DNA of 64,000 nucleotides, taken from the NCBI GenBank assembly GCA_935421135.1, contig OW285191.1, positions 17,996,700 to 18,060,699 on the forward strand, given 5' to 3'. Of this stretch, positions 47,962 to 63,123 are shown piece by piece. The position numbers were made by a program, and so were the translations under genes. This DNA comes from Bugulina stolonifera (lineage: Eukaryota; Bryozoa; Gymnolaemata; Cheilostomatida; Bugulidae). Below the pieces are notes generated by a model, which did no database searches, was not told where the DNA came from, and saw only the letters and a list, made by a program, of their open reading frames with translations. Positions within the stretch are counted from its first letter, which is position 1, and every line of letters begins with the position of its first letter.

Positions 47962-50471
47962 CTAGTCACTTAACTGCTCCATCCAGTCTTGAGATTTGAA
48001 ATACTCAGGCACATTGTCATCTAATCTAGCAATGACCTTGTAGATTGGTTTCTTCCATGATTGTTCTCTATCTTTGCCAACCGATATTGCCTTGATAAAC
48101 TCTCTAAGAGTGGTTTGGATCGTGTCAAGAAAGCTTCTTGGAACCTTGGTAGAGGGGAAACAATGCGTTTAGTAATATTTACCTATTATTTAGAACAATC
48201 GATAGTTATCAGAGGAGAGGGAGATATGTATCCCCAAATCTGCCTCTAATGGGGGTGGGAGGGGGGCTATTTGCTTTAGCCAGTGAAGAGCAATTACAAA
48301 CCACTAAAAGTACTGGAGAAAGTAGTTGGCTGATGAGTTATTTAGTGGTCAATGGAAATGGGATCCAAGATGAAGGCCTATTGGATTGACCAGCGTAGCT
48401 TCACTTGGGGGGGGGGGGGGACTGGGGCATTTATGGGATAGAGTTTCGAAGTCTCTTTAGCCTTTGCAGCTACACTCACCTCTATCTGATTGTTCCTGTT
48501 GTAATGAAGGTTTAATATCTTGTAGAGCTCAGATTCAGTAGTTACCTCCACCTGGTCAGCTGATAATCCTTCTGCTATTGATTGTCTTGCATACTTCTCC
48601 ATCTGAATGTAGTAGAACTCTCTGGAAATACAAAATAATTGAAATCATTTATTATAAAACTAATCGAGTATTTTAATGTATTACATGACAGCAGAGAAGC
48701 TGACATTGTGGTGTTAAGTTAGCAGGTTACCATTAGACAAGAGAACTCTGGAACACAGACTATGCATATGAAAACATGGGACCCCCACCCCCTAGTCTCT
48801 GCATCAACGGTATTAGCCACAATTAGGGATAAAATGGATGATATGAATTGAAACCAAGCGATATAATTATTTCTCTAAACCTTTCATTTGTCAAATTTTT
48901 ATCTTTTTTACTATAGAAAAGGGGTTGGCAGCTAGTCAAGATGTTCCTTTTGATACCCCAGTAGCAGTATAATATCCCCCATCAGATTAGACAATTCAGA
49001 AGAGCAATTGTTTCCATGGTTCAGTAGGTAATGCCTGGGATGAATACAAATTATAAGTTTTCCCATTATATTAGACAAGATGATATTCTTTTCAGAGAGC
49101 ATTGAAGAGAAATTGAGTTGTTTATCAACATCCATGTCTGCAGGTTTTGGCAAGAGTCCCCTCTATTAGTTGTTATGAAATTTTGTGGTAAAAGTTGAAA
49201 TTTTCCTAGCCACTTAAGTCACCTGTGATTCATTTATAAGACAGTCTTTGAAATAAAATCTATAAACATTCTACGTGTCATTAATATTTAAAAGTTGCAA
49301 TCTGAACCTGTTCCATAACCTGTTAACTGGTTTGCCCTTATTCTATGACAACCTATTAAGAAACAAAGACAAACCATAAATAATTATTACAATTTATTAC
49401 AATATTATTATTACAATATTATCGATGAGTCAATGTTATGCAAGGCATCAGGAATTCACAGGTTTGCAGCTGGTGTTTTTGTTTCACAAACATCTTCAAG
49501 ATTCCAGAATAACATTAATTCTAATTTGTTATACTAAGAATTAAGTATTTTTCATTTAATCACAGGATTGTATTTGAACTGAATGTCTTCATGACATGTG
49601 AATGTTTATAAAAATTGAGTTCGATCTCATAGTATGGTAGCTAAATATAGTGGGTGCTACAAGTCTGTCTCGTACTGTAAACAAAGAGAATATTTATTAG
49701 TGGAAGGAAAGGGAAACAGGTAAAATAACGTATCAGGCTTTAATAGCTCAACCATGTAGACTGGACTAGACAGGAAGATCCATATAGAAAGGGTATACAA
49801 CTCCTGAAGACATAGTTAGATGGTGCAGTAAAGCAGTAGTAGAACTTATAAACTGCTTCATCTCTTACATAATTCATATAATGGGATCATAGAGAGATAT
49901 ACATGTAACAAAATAGATGTCATGGTTGATTTGATATTTTTGTGATCCATAGCCCATAACCAATAGCCATAGTTAAATTGTGAGGGAATTCTGCTGAAGG
50001 CAAATTCCAAATGATGCAAAAATTCTACTTATCTAGAAATACACATGATATAATTTTCCTTAATTGTGCATTTCTAGATTAGTACCACTATGAAAGTTTG
50101 ATGGTGTGGTAAAAGACTTCCTCTGCAAAATTTTAGGATTTAAATAGCATGATTAAACTGCTACTGGTACCAGCAGAATATATACCAGGGCAAGAGTACG
50201 GCATATAAATAGTGACATATTGCAAGTACTGGTACAAATACGGCCAGAATATACGTTATGTAAGTGGAGGTGAGGGTACAAATAAGGAAGAGACATTGAT
50301 AAGGGACAGCACTAACCTGAAGTTACTAAACCACTTGACGAGCTGAGCTGTATTATTTTTATTGAAATGAACATCACAGAAATAATTCTTCAGCAGAACT
50401 GAACTTGGATATCTGACATAGAAGAACATCAGCTTAGCCTTCCTCAGGTGAAGTGGGGTTAAAGTGACATT
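47962..50471 (-). other. Prox: exons encoding the homeo-Prospero domain
   Basis: Exons 8-10 (50317-50471, 48480-48621, 47962-48144) encode the homeodomain fused to the Prospero domain. Exon 8 carries the first helices and LVKWFSNFR, exon 9 the rest of the recognition helix ([13 protein letters not shown]), and exon 10 most of the Prospero domain through [10 protein letters not shown]. An intron splits the recognition helix directly after WFSNFR. Both its ends are U2-type. Confidence 0.93.
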
Positions 50472-53400
50472 CTGAGCGGCTAAGTGAAGGAAGTAACATT
50501 GTATACATGCCGGTCTAACGTACTCAAGGTCCTAAATGTCTATGCACATCATACATGTAGTTAAAAAGTTCAGTTTGTTAAATAAATTAATACTGGTGTA
50601 CACAGGTACATCGCCCTTCCAGTTCATATGCCCACAATATATAGCCATCGTGGGCATAACTAGTATATCAATTAGAATAGATAAATATGTTTGCTGAAAG
50701 TACATGACCTGTGAATAATGAGGTCAAACCACGGATACTTAAGATAAGCTAATATCCTTAAATTACAAAAATATATGAATTTATAATTACATGTATATCA
50801 ACAACTTCTAATCCTTCTCAACATAATTTATATTATTGGAAATACAGTGTACACTGTTCTAATGAATATGGTGTAGGAGTTGCAGTAGGTCAGTTGAATG
50901 TTTACAAAGGATACTTGTCCAGGTAGAGCCGAGTGGACAGACATGCTCATCTCTGGAGAAGAAGGCTCACACTGGTCACTATTCTCACTTATATTAGTAG
51001 GTGACCTGGTCCCCCCTCCAAGTGAACCTCTCATAGCCTCAGGCTGTTGTGTGCACAGTCCACTAAAGAGGGCACTATGCATGGCTGCCATTCCCGGGTT
51101 CATAGTAGGAAACAGTGCTGAACTTTGACCATAGGCTACAAGAATAATTAGTAGTAACCACATTCCAGCTATTTATAAAACGGAATTTGATTTATTCGGC
51201 ATAGAAATCTTACCCTTTTCACACTTGTCACATGCCTTCCTTCCCACCAGAGTATAAACTATTGTCACAGTTCCCTGGTGCGCTCTAAACTTACCATATC
51301 ATCTTCTCCCTGGATTTTAATGATTACACTATAAATATTTAAATTTGGCTTATTTTATGCCACAACTTTACACTCGCCTCTCTATAATTTGACACCTCTC
51401 ATTATGCTACTTACAGTCAAAAAATTTAGCAGCAGGATCTGCTGTGATTTCCTGCTTTCCGCTGGGCGAGACGTTCTCATTAGGCTTAGAGGTCCGTGGT
51501 GATAGTCTGGTGTCCGTCACTTTGGTGCGCTTTTTTTTATTCAGCTGACTTTCTCGATCTCTTAATAATTGGCTCTCTATTAGCTCATTCTCCATGGCTG
51601 CTTGGAATAGCTGGGCAGACATCTACAGAAAACCACAGGCTATAATAGTGACTTGGCTAAGAACACAGGCTATGACATTGAGAGCAAAGAAGTACCTGGC
51701 TAGATTTGAGACTTGGATTCATAGTTTGAATAAAATTATCATTCTAATACTTAAAGTAATTTATGATTTGGCATCGTGCCCCAAGTTTGAATTAATTTTC
51801 TATGAAGGTTTTCAGTAGCTGGTAGAGAAACTATAGAAGACACTGGAGTGTAAAGTGCACTTGTTTGTCTTCTCCTTATTCCTATTGCGGTACACAAACC
51901 GACCAGATATATCTGGTAGCTATAATATGGGTATGTATGATCCACATGATACAATGGGAGGGTGAAGAAAGGGCAGATTTGTTAATAATATTCTAAAAAT
52001 AATGAAGTGTGGTTTCAGCATGAATAGCAACGAAGGATTAAGATGTAGTCAAGGATTCCTGACCTAATCAGTATCATAAACAAATACTTTAATAGATAAT
52101 CATACTTTGATTTACCAGCTTCATTACAAAACATGTTTACCAAAGTTCATTTACCATAGTTCATATTATACAAGATGGGTAGCCACTCTTCTACCAGACC
52201 TGTCACCTAACTCCTCTACCAGACATGTCAACTATTTACTAGTTGCTGACCTGTCAACTGTGGTAGAGACACGATTTGGCTCTATTCCTATGGCTTGCAT
52301 ATTATCTAGATACTTGTAGCCACTAACAGACAAACTATATATATAGTTTTCCATGCTACCTACGAGGTTCTTAGTTGGCAGTAATTCTGTAAATTATCTG
52401 AAAGCAGAGAAAAGTATGCTTCATAACATTATGACAATGTAACTGTTGCACTCACCATGTTGTTGTTGAGATGAGAGGTCAATGGATTTGCAGAGTTGAA
52501 TGCATGTGAGGGTGTCGTGAGAGACGGCCCGTAATAAAGTGGTAGAGGTAGCAGTGGGTTTGGTAGGCTATGATGTGCGGGTGGTGCTGTAGATGTGATG
52601 TGAGGAGACGGAACCGCGGGTAAAGTGGAACTAGATCTTTTGATTTCTGGTATATGTATGCTACTGGAGGTGCTGTGTATTGGATTAAAGTCTCTCTGGC
52701 TAGAATCTCTGATTGTGGAGGCCTGAAACATAGAAAAACGCATATGTAAATACAAGGCAAATTAAAATTGCAAGACTACATACAGGAAATAACTTTTGCA
52801 AACGCCAAAAGATATCAATAGATAAAAAGGGAGCTTTACATGAGAGAATGGAACACCAGACGATAGATACTATATTGACATTAGCAGCAAGTGATGGCAT
52901 GCATTCTGAATTGCTCTACAGAGACATGCCTACACATAACTTCATAGTACAAAATTCTTCATTCTATTTGGAGTTGCGCTCTCTCTTGAATAAATGATGC
53001 CATTGTGCATGTGCATGGGAGACCATAGTACACACATTCAGAATACCACACAAGATTTTTCTCCGAGTGATGAGAACATCTGACATTTCGCATTCTTTTA
53101 GTAATGACTAACAAACTAAAACTAGGACACTATGCGACTGAGATTGCCACCATATATATTATATGAAAGTGGACAAGGTCCACTGAGGTATCCACTTAGA
53201 TGTAAGATGAGTAACCTATTACCCTTAGTATCCTACTAATGATTGGTATGGTGTCAGCGAGAGCGCTCCTGTAACTAATAACTATTTTACATTCCTCTCT
53301 GAGAACTGAACTTGACCTAAATGGCAGCCATTTTGTTCGGCTTCTTCTCATCGAGATATGAGTACATTAGAGGAGATTCTATGCATCGTTTGGGCGAGAG

Positions 53401-56400
53401 ACAAATATTTCAGATTCTGATAAGAAAGTTTTTGCCAGCTGCATCTCATTTCAAACGGATTGAAGAACATTAGCATAAATTTTCTAACAACTTGCCAATT
53501 ATAGTTTTTCAAGACTTCAGCTTCATGCCTTACGTAGCATAGGTTATTATTATATTTCATTCCAAATATTACAATATCGCTATTTTTATTTATGTTATTA
53601 TAATGGTATCTATTGGAGAACCTACTTTCGATAAGGAACAAAGTGCATGTATGTTGTGTAATATTGTAGCTAATGTGACTTGTATATCAGACCGAGTCTT
53701 TATCTACATGTAGATGTAGGCCTGCAGTAGCCTACCTTGTCAATAGACATGGTCTTACTGAAGGACTATTGCATATCACATCTCATCACCCATCTATCTA
53801 TACATCCATACAATCATGTGACTCAACTCTGTTGCTCACTTTCTAGTTTTCAACACTTAGCTGAAATCCTTGAACAATCATTTAAATTAGGGGACGGGTA
53901 CCACCTAAGGTTATGTCAAATGCCCAGACTATGTTCTTCATTCTCTCTTAGCTATGCATTTATAAAGACTCTCTGTTTACCATGACAGATGACAGGACAT
54001 GTAGAAAGATGAAAATAGTGAAGATGTCAAAGTGTTTTGCAACAAGTTGCATAAATAAAATTACACAACAAAATAATTATGTTTTAAATAATTTCAAAAT
54101 TCATGAATCAGAACAGGATAAGGTACATGTATGTATATGTACATCTTCAGAAGGTATTATTTTCCTTCAGCTTTCTCATATAACACTGCTGTGTTGCAAG
54201 AGTGGAAACTGGCATACCAGGATATGGGGATATCTTTACTGGTGGCATAGATAGCTGCTGAAACCTAGTAGCACATTTTTACACCCTCTACATTGTCTAT
54301 TATGTTCGAAAAACACTTTGTTATACAAGAATTTACATTAGTGTTTTGGTACTTCAATGTCTTGCATATTGCTACTGAAATGATAATTACTATACATTAA
54401 TAGGCATGTAATCAATGGACATTAATGCAAGACCAAAGCCTAGTGAGTAGTTTTAGCTTTTAATAATGCCCTGCACACATGTCCAATCTTAATATTACAT
54501 ATTTTATTGTAATTATAGGCAATAGGTATTATTATAAAGAGATATTTCTTAATCAAGAGAAGCAGGGTGGAAATCAGTGAATAAATTAGAGTCTTCAAAA
54601 TGAGGGTGTGACTGGAAGCGTATATTGTTCAAGTTGGCAGCTTATTGCAAGCCATTATTTGAAAGACATACTAATAACCACATATCCTTTTATCATACAT
54701 GGAGAAATGCATGTCCACTGTTTGACAGTATTGATAATAAATTATATAACCTAAATATATAACTACATTACGTTGTTGCGTGGTGCATTGTGATAATAAT
54801 TAAGGAATTCAGAGAAACTAGATAAGCTACAAATTGATGACGTGGTTCATGTTTGATTACAATATTAATTATTAAATAAATATTATGGAAGAAGGTTATA
54901 TAATAATATATTACTATTAGGAGTGGTATATTACATGTAATTCAATAAAACTTGTTTTAAATTAAATTACACGGTATAGTCGGCTACATTAAAGACAGTC
55001 ACCTACTGTGAGTATGCTTTCCCAGAACTTCAGTATATGAGTATATGCAGATTTCTTAGATCTAGTTATTACAATAACCTACATGTAAGGAGCACCTGAT
55101 TAACCGTCTGCTATAGTATTATACAGAAATCCTTAAAGATGTACCATGCATTCGCATTGGTATGATATATTTTAAGTACTTTGAATGGTACCTGAAAAGA
55201 ATCCAATGCTTGATGAGAAGCTACAAACTTAGACTATGCCCATGTTTTATGTATGAGTTGAAAACGTGACGGTATTGAGGGCCGACTTACTAAATTACCT
55301 TAAAATCCTGTTTCACTGACTATAGTACTACATTGTGAATGAATTACTCACCGACATGGCTTTCTCTTTACTGTATGACGACGAGCTAAGCATAGAAGAA
55401 TGTTTATCAAAGGCGTCTTTAAACGCCAGTTTCACAGCCTGATTTATTTCTGTTCTGATTGCCTTGATACAAGCGTCCATTTCAAACTGAGGCTGATGCA
55501 ATGCTAGACGGGCTGCCATTAGTTCATATCGTTCTAGTTTCATTTTCTCTGTTAGCTCTTGAGTCCTAAATAAAAGAAATTTTAATACTAACCAACCTTA
55601 TGTCCAGAACATGAAAAGATTTTAGTCAATTTACAGGTTATATAGCATAATTTTTACAAAATGAAAATACTGCTAAGGGCTTTTATCAAGTCATTTCCCT
55701 TTTCAAAACAATGCTACTATTACTCACTGACAATGGTGCAAAGAGTAATGAATAGAAAAGATGACTTATATGATAAATAGATAGCACTAAGCTTATCTGC
55801 TTATATAATAGAGATATTATTATAATATACAGAAGTGTTATGTACAATCTAAGCATACTGTACTACATACATCACAAGCCATAGACCTCTATGGATAAGA
55901 ATAGCACAAGGTTATAAAATATAAACTGTCCAAGTATGTACAATGTATGTCCACTTATAGCAGAGTTACCTGCCCTGGCTAAATCTCAAGGCAATAACAA
56001 GGTATAAAGAGTAGAGTTACAAATGTACATGTTACATGTCCGTGCTTTCAAAATCTATTGATTTTTAATTAGGTGACTTACATTTGTTGATTTTTCTGTA
56101 GCTGTTCACTCATTATTTTTATTTGGTTTTTTAGTAAAGCATTTTCTTTTCTCTCCTTTAAATGGTCAATATTGTCCACTGCACTGTCCACTCCATTGTC
56201 AACAGGTCTACGCGGACCTGGACTGGCTGACAGCTTCGGTGTATCGTCTCCCACATCGGCTGTAACCACATCAATCTCTCCGTTGCTTACGCTGCCAGTC
56301 GTGGTGGAGATAGTACCATGCTGCTGTGGCACAAACTGTTTCCTTTTATTTCTTTGCTGCTCATTAGGAGCGTTCACATCTGGTGCTTTGGGAGATCTGA

Positions 56401-59400
56401 AAGAAACATTAACTTTATCACACCAAGTCATGCAACCGAATTTCAAAACTTGACAACCAGATTACAGTAACATTACATTACACCCTTATTAGGCTGTTTA
56501 TGGACATAGGCTCAGTAAAGGTAGACTCTTAATCAGTTGAAACGACATACACGCTAATCAAGAAGGCATTCTCCTATCTAGTGGTGGTTTTACAATAAAT
56601 GCTCATGTTATATAAAGTATATTATTAATTTCCTAAAAGGCTAGATATGGCTCCTTTAAACTAAAAGTTGGCACAGAGGTTGAAATCAAGTTCAATAATT
56701 AAACAATTCTATTCTCCCTTTCATATAAAAGAGATGAGTGCAAAGATATTTACCATAGTTTCAATGTGCTACAAGTATATTGTTCAAGTATCTGGAATAT
56801 TAAAACAATAATATGATAGATATTACATTTTCCTTTGACAAAAGATAAATTTGAAGATAATGTGCACTGATTGTTGGAGTCATTTACCAAATATCTGTTA
56901 CGATGTAAATATAGAATGTCTGAACTTAAAAAGAGATTGTTAGATTCATTGTTAGAGTCATAATTCTAGTGTCTCGTGGCTCCCTTTTATATTATTTTTG
57001 AGGAAACCAATTACTACATACTTTGGTTCACTAATAGTTTTACATAATTATACATTGTGATTAAGTCTAGGCCAACATAAATACCATGTATATACATACT
57101 TTTATTACAATATACATGTAGATGCTACATTTAAATGGCTTGAATACAACTTTATTCCTGTTAAGATCAAAAATGCCTTCATATCTGCATGTATAATAGC
57201 TTAATCCATAATCACAGGTTGCCATGCAGGGCAATAAAATATAATACCATGGCTGTAATAGTATAATTGATATACATGTAATATTAACTGGAGTTGTCTA
57301 CTCCCAAATAAACAAATAGAATGGGGAAATGCATAGGGAAGTTCCTCTAGGCATGAACTAGATTGTGTCTGTTACTAGTTGGTATGCAATATGGAAATGG
57401 ATTGGCACTGTCAAGATATAGAAATACTTTTCATTGAATCTTAAATATTGCTAAGAACGGCCTAGTAACAAATAATGAATTTGGCAACTACTTGAGGTAC
57501 TTGATGTGACAAATAGCTGAGAGCATAGAGTGAAGTACCAGAGATGAATAATTAGAGATGGATGAAAACTGACAATAGCTGCAAAAATTGGCAAATGTCT
57601 TGAGATTTAATAAGAGATGACATATTTAATATTCTATCCATGACAACAGTAGGAGTGGAGATACAGTGGTAGTAGTGATTGGTATTCAACTCAGTATCTA
57701 CTTCATATAATATATTTAGTAGCTAGCTACTTACCTGTGATATATATATAAACTTACAGAATAAGTTCACTAAAAATAGATGTAGTAGAACTTTAGCCTA
57801 AGCCTTAGGGCCCTGAAACCTAGATTGAGGAGAGGGTTGTAACGTATAGCTGCTTTATAATGTCTATGTTTGGAGTTGTGTGCCTTACCGAGCGTTACAT
57901 GAGGCTAAGTTCTTAATTCTCTAGAATTATAGTGTGTGGTTATAATTACCCAATAATTATGTTGTGAGGACTGGAACCCAGGCTGTCACAGTTATAAATG
58001 GCAAGACAGTACAGAGAGACAGTACTATTTTTTGTGTTAGAAAGGCCATACCCTGCTAATGTTGTGAAGCTCTTCTAGAGGCAGTGCCAAGTCTGATATG
58101 AAAAGTTGGTAAATGAACTTACAACCCCATCCTATAAATGGCCCTTTCCTTCGTCATGCTCAAACAGGTTTGGTGATTCTGCTAACATTGAATGAAGGCC
58201 TCCACAAGATCCTAGCTTATTGTTGTTGACTTCCACCAGCTAGTGCCAAGGAACAAGTACCACTGACATGAAGGAATTTTACAAAAATATTGTTTATCAG
58301 ATTCTTTTAATAATTCATTAGAATATAATAATATTGTAAATTCATTAGCTCTTGACTTATTATATTGACAAACAGTCACATGACCTCTTTCACATAGCAA
58401 TGACATCTTAGACAAGTGTTTTGCCATTCTCTGCGATAGATACTCAACATTGAAGATTATCAAATAACATGTTGATGAATAAGATGGGATGTGATACACA
58501 GATACTGGAGGAAAAGTGTCCAAGATTTCATAATCTCAATTAATCTACATGTTTTCTAATCGTTATAAAGCATGTATCAAGCTCTACTTGATTTTTTATC
58601 TGCTCAAATATGACAGATGAATGTATTGCTAAGAAATTCCCTATCGCTATAAATACATTAATCAGATACAGAAAATTAAGAAAACAGATGGGAATAAAAA
58701 ATAGCTCAAAGATCAACATAGTCACCCATTACATCATAAACTTAATGTATGTCACCATGCGACCTAATTAGTAATAGCTTACACATTCTACTTGTTCCTC
58801 TTACTATGGGTACTGGTGTACTTTGTCTGTTGTATTGTATGGATGCACTGTTTACGGAAGTAATGTAACAGTATAAAACAACACAAATAGGCCACAAGGA
58901 GCGAATCAGGCAGGAAGATGCTATGGCTCACCCACCAACCCAAATAAACTCTTTTCCAAGGTTGTCTGAGGAATTTGACCATATTAGGTGATTTTGGGCA
59001 ACATATAGCAATACATACATGTACATGTGTGTTCTCAGGGAAGGATATTGTTGGCCCAAGGCCGACTCTTTAGTGCCTTGTAGGTATAATTTGAATATTC
59101 ATTCCCAGGTGTGATATTATAAATATCAAGGATCTTGTCCTATACCTTTGGCCAAAGTAGCGCAAACCTTCAAAAGTTCTCAGAAATGTATAACTATTAC
59201 CATTTTGAATTGGATCCAAACGAGATGATTGTGCAATTCTTATTATCATTCATTATTCTGTCCAAGAATATGACAAACTTAAGGATGAGCGTTTGTAAAT
59301 TGAAATATGGCCACAACAGAAGGATGGTGTTATATTATACAAACTTGTTATTTGTCATGGAAATGTATATGTGGCAAAGATTCTGCCCAACTTTTGCCAA

Positions 59401-62400
59401 ATATTGATCTATTTTTCGCTAATAATTCAAAGTGGCTATTTTAGTAGCTCTCCCAGACTAAACAGAGGGTTTCATATTAAAGAAAACTGACCAGCTACCG
59501 GCACTAGCTATGCTGAAAGCATATATAACTAGGTAAATATGCATTCAGTGTGTAGCCTGGGTTTCTAAATTGGCAAAGGAAAGGTCGAATGATGATTGAC
59601 TCCAAACTTCATGTCAACCTAAACTCATGGTCGACAGGCAATCACCGACTCTTTGAAAGATCCTTATAGCAAAACTTGTAAAAATGATTTTTGAATGTGT
59701 TTCATTTTTTTATACCAATGAAGAAGTAAGTGTGTGTATAGCCTCTACTCTGTCTGCGCTGAATAGAAGCTACGTCATGTAATTTAAAGTCGGCTTTGGA
59801 AATATTAGCATATGGCAGTGACATGTTTCTGAGGCTAATAGCAACAGAGCCACCATCTTCACACAATTTGTCACGCTGCAATGAAGATGATATTATTGTG
59901 ACTTATTTAAATTTCTAAATACAATCCGCTTGCCAAGTTTGAAAGCGATGATGGTAGAGCAAATGTCTATGCAACTACCAGCTTCTTTTTCTCATAATAT
60001 ATCTAATAAGGCATCTGCAGTTATTTTAAGATTATTCTTCAAATTTCAATCAAACTATAGCTTGGCTTGTTGCTTGGTAAAACTGGTAGATGCCAACATA
60101 TCTGATCAACGACACGTTTCATTCCCATAGACAACGTAAGTTTGGCTAACTAGGTCAATGGTCGAAACACAATAAATTTACAAATAAGAATTTCTCTAAT
60201 GAGCAGTAGTCTCTGTTTATGTTTATTTGTACATGTTATTAAATCGTTGTTTAATTAAGATTGGAAGTTTTTATGGAGTGCGGTCTTAGTTTTGGTTTTC
60301 TGCAAATCATAGCAGGAAATACGAAGAAACACTATCAAGAATGTTTCACCTATACAGAGGGTACAACCATTGTGTATGGCTTTTCACTAACTCCAGACTT
60401 TCAAAATAATTTCATAATGACATGGATTTGTACTCAGCTGAAGCTTACTAAGAATTATTAGGAAATATCATTCCATAGCCAAATCATACAAGTCAGATTT
60501 CAAGTTCAATCCTAGGCAATGATTAACCAAGTCAAAAGATCACAAAAGCAATATTTTCTTGAACTTGATATTTATTTATTTTGTAGCATCTTATCATTTA
60601 TTAGCTTTCCTGCACTTCACTTGTATAAGTAGTTTTTTTTCTAAAAAAGTAGCCAAAACTGAGTAAATATGTATAAGACCATGTGGTCTAACAACAAATA
60701 TAAACACGGAACGCAGGTTTGCTGACCTGTGCTGACCCCTGCTCCATCTAAATATAGCTGTGTAAGATATAACCATCTACAACAACAGCTAGAATCTACC
60801 AGTACCACAAGCAAGTTAACTTACAAAATTGCTTACTGAAATTGTGAGCTCATTTCAAGGACTGCAACTCCAATAGCAGCAAAAGATTCCTGGATTTAAA
60901 CCAGCCAATCTAAAAATTGTGGCAGTGATTTTAGGACCCTATATAGTTAGTGCTCCTGTCTATTTTAGCCTATGGTCTTTGCTTATGTAGGAAATAGCCT
61001 CTTAGAAATGTGAAGGGAGGATTTGAGTCAAACTCACACTAATAATAATCTCTTGAACTGAGAGCTTGCCTAGCAGAAATATATCCATCACTATGTTTAG
61101 CTTACCTGGGCTGGCAGATATTAGTCACAATGTTTTCTACACGCTTTCTTTTTTTCTCTGCACCTTCTTCTGTGATATTTCCATTGTTGTCTTCAGTGGA
61201 GAAAGATCTTTTAAGAGCATGCTTGATTGGAGATCTTTGGATTTCTTCCATGTTTGTATTAAAGCAGATTCGCAAATCTTCTGGATCAGTATCTTCCCTT
61301 CTTGAGCCTTCGAGCTAGAAACAGAATATTAGAGTTTAAGAGTACATGTATTTAACTGAATTGCATTTCCTTCGTTTCATGACAACTGTTTAGTTGCTTT
61401 CGTGACACTTTTTTCATCATTTCCGGTCATTAAAGATGGTTAATGAAATGTTTGTCCTCAAAAGGTAAAGGGTGATCTCATATTCGTTTATGCTGTAGGC
61501 TACATAATTATGATAAATAGTGTTCAGACTTTCATGTGATTTGCAAATTTACTTCAGGATGTATCTTACACCTGCTGTATGGCTCGTAATTACCAAGCAG
61601 TAGAAAGAATACTTGCTGATTCCTTCCATAACCAATATGAGTTCGTTTAGACATTGCGGAAACTGCTATTTTGTCCGCCCACAAGCCATGCAGAATTTCA
61701 CCTCTAAAATATTTACTCAGTCATTTTATTGCTTAAGGTCCTGTAGGCTATGATTTATAAAATTTTTTGAGAACTGAATGATTTCATAACTAATAATGGA
61801 TACTAACGGAGTTTTTGCGAAATAAAATAACCTTATTTTAAAGTTGAGGTCACACAAGCTAAAGATAGCCATCATTATCTCACATTAGTTTTGTATCAAC
61901 AAACATCTGTCTCACCAGCCTGGTTGAGTTACAGTCACATCACCGAGTTACTTTACCACTTTGACAGATTCTTCACCCACTTGAGATTCTCATTAAATAA
62001 AATAAAAGTTGTTTGTTTCAAATTTCATTCTTTTGAATATTTAATTTCTGTACAAAGACGCAGGTGTTCATAAGATATCCATTAATTTCTCATGTCTTTA
62101 GATGTGTAATCACTTTATGCCCACAAGAATCTTACATCTGATTTGAAGAATAAATGCTTGATGGAGATGAGGTGATGATCACTCATGCTAATTAGTTTTA
62201 ATGCTGTAAGATATTTATATATTTACATAACCATCTTGTAGCTTCTTTTACAAATGATTGATTCAGTGGTTTATTACCTCCGGTATTAGAGATTGCTATA
62301 CGCCATCAACTACATCCCAGTATTATGACAACTTTAGTAGCAATACTATCATATAAATCATTATGCTCTCCTATCTACAGTCTAGCTTCTCACAAAAGTT

Positions 62401-63123
62401 GGGAATGTGGGGCCTATATACAGCACCAGATAAATTCGTCATCAGTTTCTAATGTGCTCTGATTAAAAGTTCTCTGCTTTCTGGTTTGGGTCAGAAGACC
62501 AGTGGAAAAATATATGAGAGTAACGCCGATGCTAAATATAGAGTATCCCAAACTTCTCAACTGAAGTAGCCCATAGAAATAAGACATTTTCAATATTTTG
62601 TCAAGTACCATAAATTACTCCAAATGCTATGGAGAGTAAAAGCTCAGTTGGATGACAGTTACAGATGGTATGCTACTAGATTTTTAATCATTTCAAATAA
62701 CTTGAAGACAAGGTGAAGATGAACCTAACAAGAGTTGGTCCATAGATTCAGCTTGACAGATGCTTCAAGATGCACCTGTACAATTATCATAACAATTTTG
62801 AATTTAAAATGAGAGTGTGATAAAATTAGACTACCAAGGCAAGTTTTGAAGTAGGATGTTCAAAATAGTAGATATTTGCAGTGAAGTAAGAGGACAGCTG
62901 GCTTAAAAACAGAATTGAGAATACTGCATCACTAGGAGACCTGGAAGAAAATTGAAACGTTTTTGCCATCTTATTCTATGGCTCTGAACACGGGCACAGA
63001 AATTTGCGGCTTTTAGTTTACCTCTAGCTGATGATTGAGGGAAGAGAGAGGCGGTGGTGGCTTGTGGGTAATATGGTGATCTCTGGATAGACGCTGCTGC
63101 TCCACTTCTGGTAGTAATGTCAT
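47962..63123 (-). CDS. Prox: Prospero-class homeodomain transcription factor (Prox), 10 coding exons
   Basis: Exons in coding order: 63022-63123, 61106-61314, 56082-56396, 55352-55565, 52456-52722, 51415-51622, 50915-51135, 50317-50471, 48480-48621, 47962-48144. All junctions are GT-AG and in phase, giving 671 aa, near the size of vertebrate Prox1. It is a nuclear DNA-binding regulator of cell fate. Features: a basic [10 protein letters not shown] motif (88-97) matching the conserved N-terminal Prox element that includes a nuclear localisation signal; a coiled coil (about 182-235) spanning exons 3 and 4; Ser/Pro-rich linkers; and a C-terminal homeo-Prospero domain (about 513-671) with [18 protein letters not shown] and [14 protein letters not shown]. 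The start ATG opens a short exon; no earlier in-frame candidate was preferred. The largest intron (56397-61105) is 4.7 kb. Identification is firm; subfamily within PROS is not resolved. Confidence 0.95.
48407..48420. repeat. 14-nt G homopolymer in Prox intron 9
   Basis: A run of 14 G on the plus strand (C on the transcribed RNA) lies inside the short 335-nt intron between exons 9 and 10, about 60 nt downstream of the donor. It could affect splicing of that intron or simply be unstable. Confidence 0.85.
56397..61105 (-). other. Prox intron 2, no internal gene
   Basis: A 4.7-kb intron without recognised genes or elements. Small frames near 58212-60461 on either strand have no family pattern. 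As the largest intron near the 5' half of a developmental regulator it is a plausible place for enhancers, but nothing in the sequence alone proves this. Confidence 0.5.
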
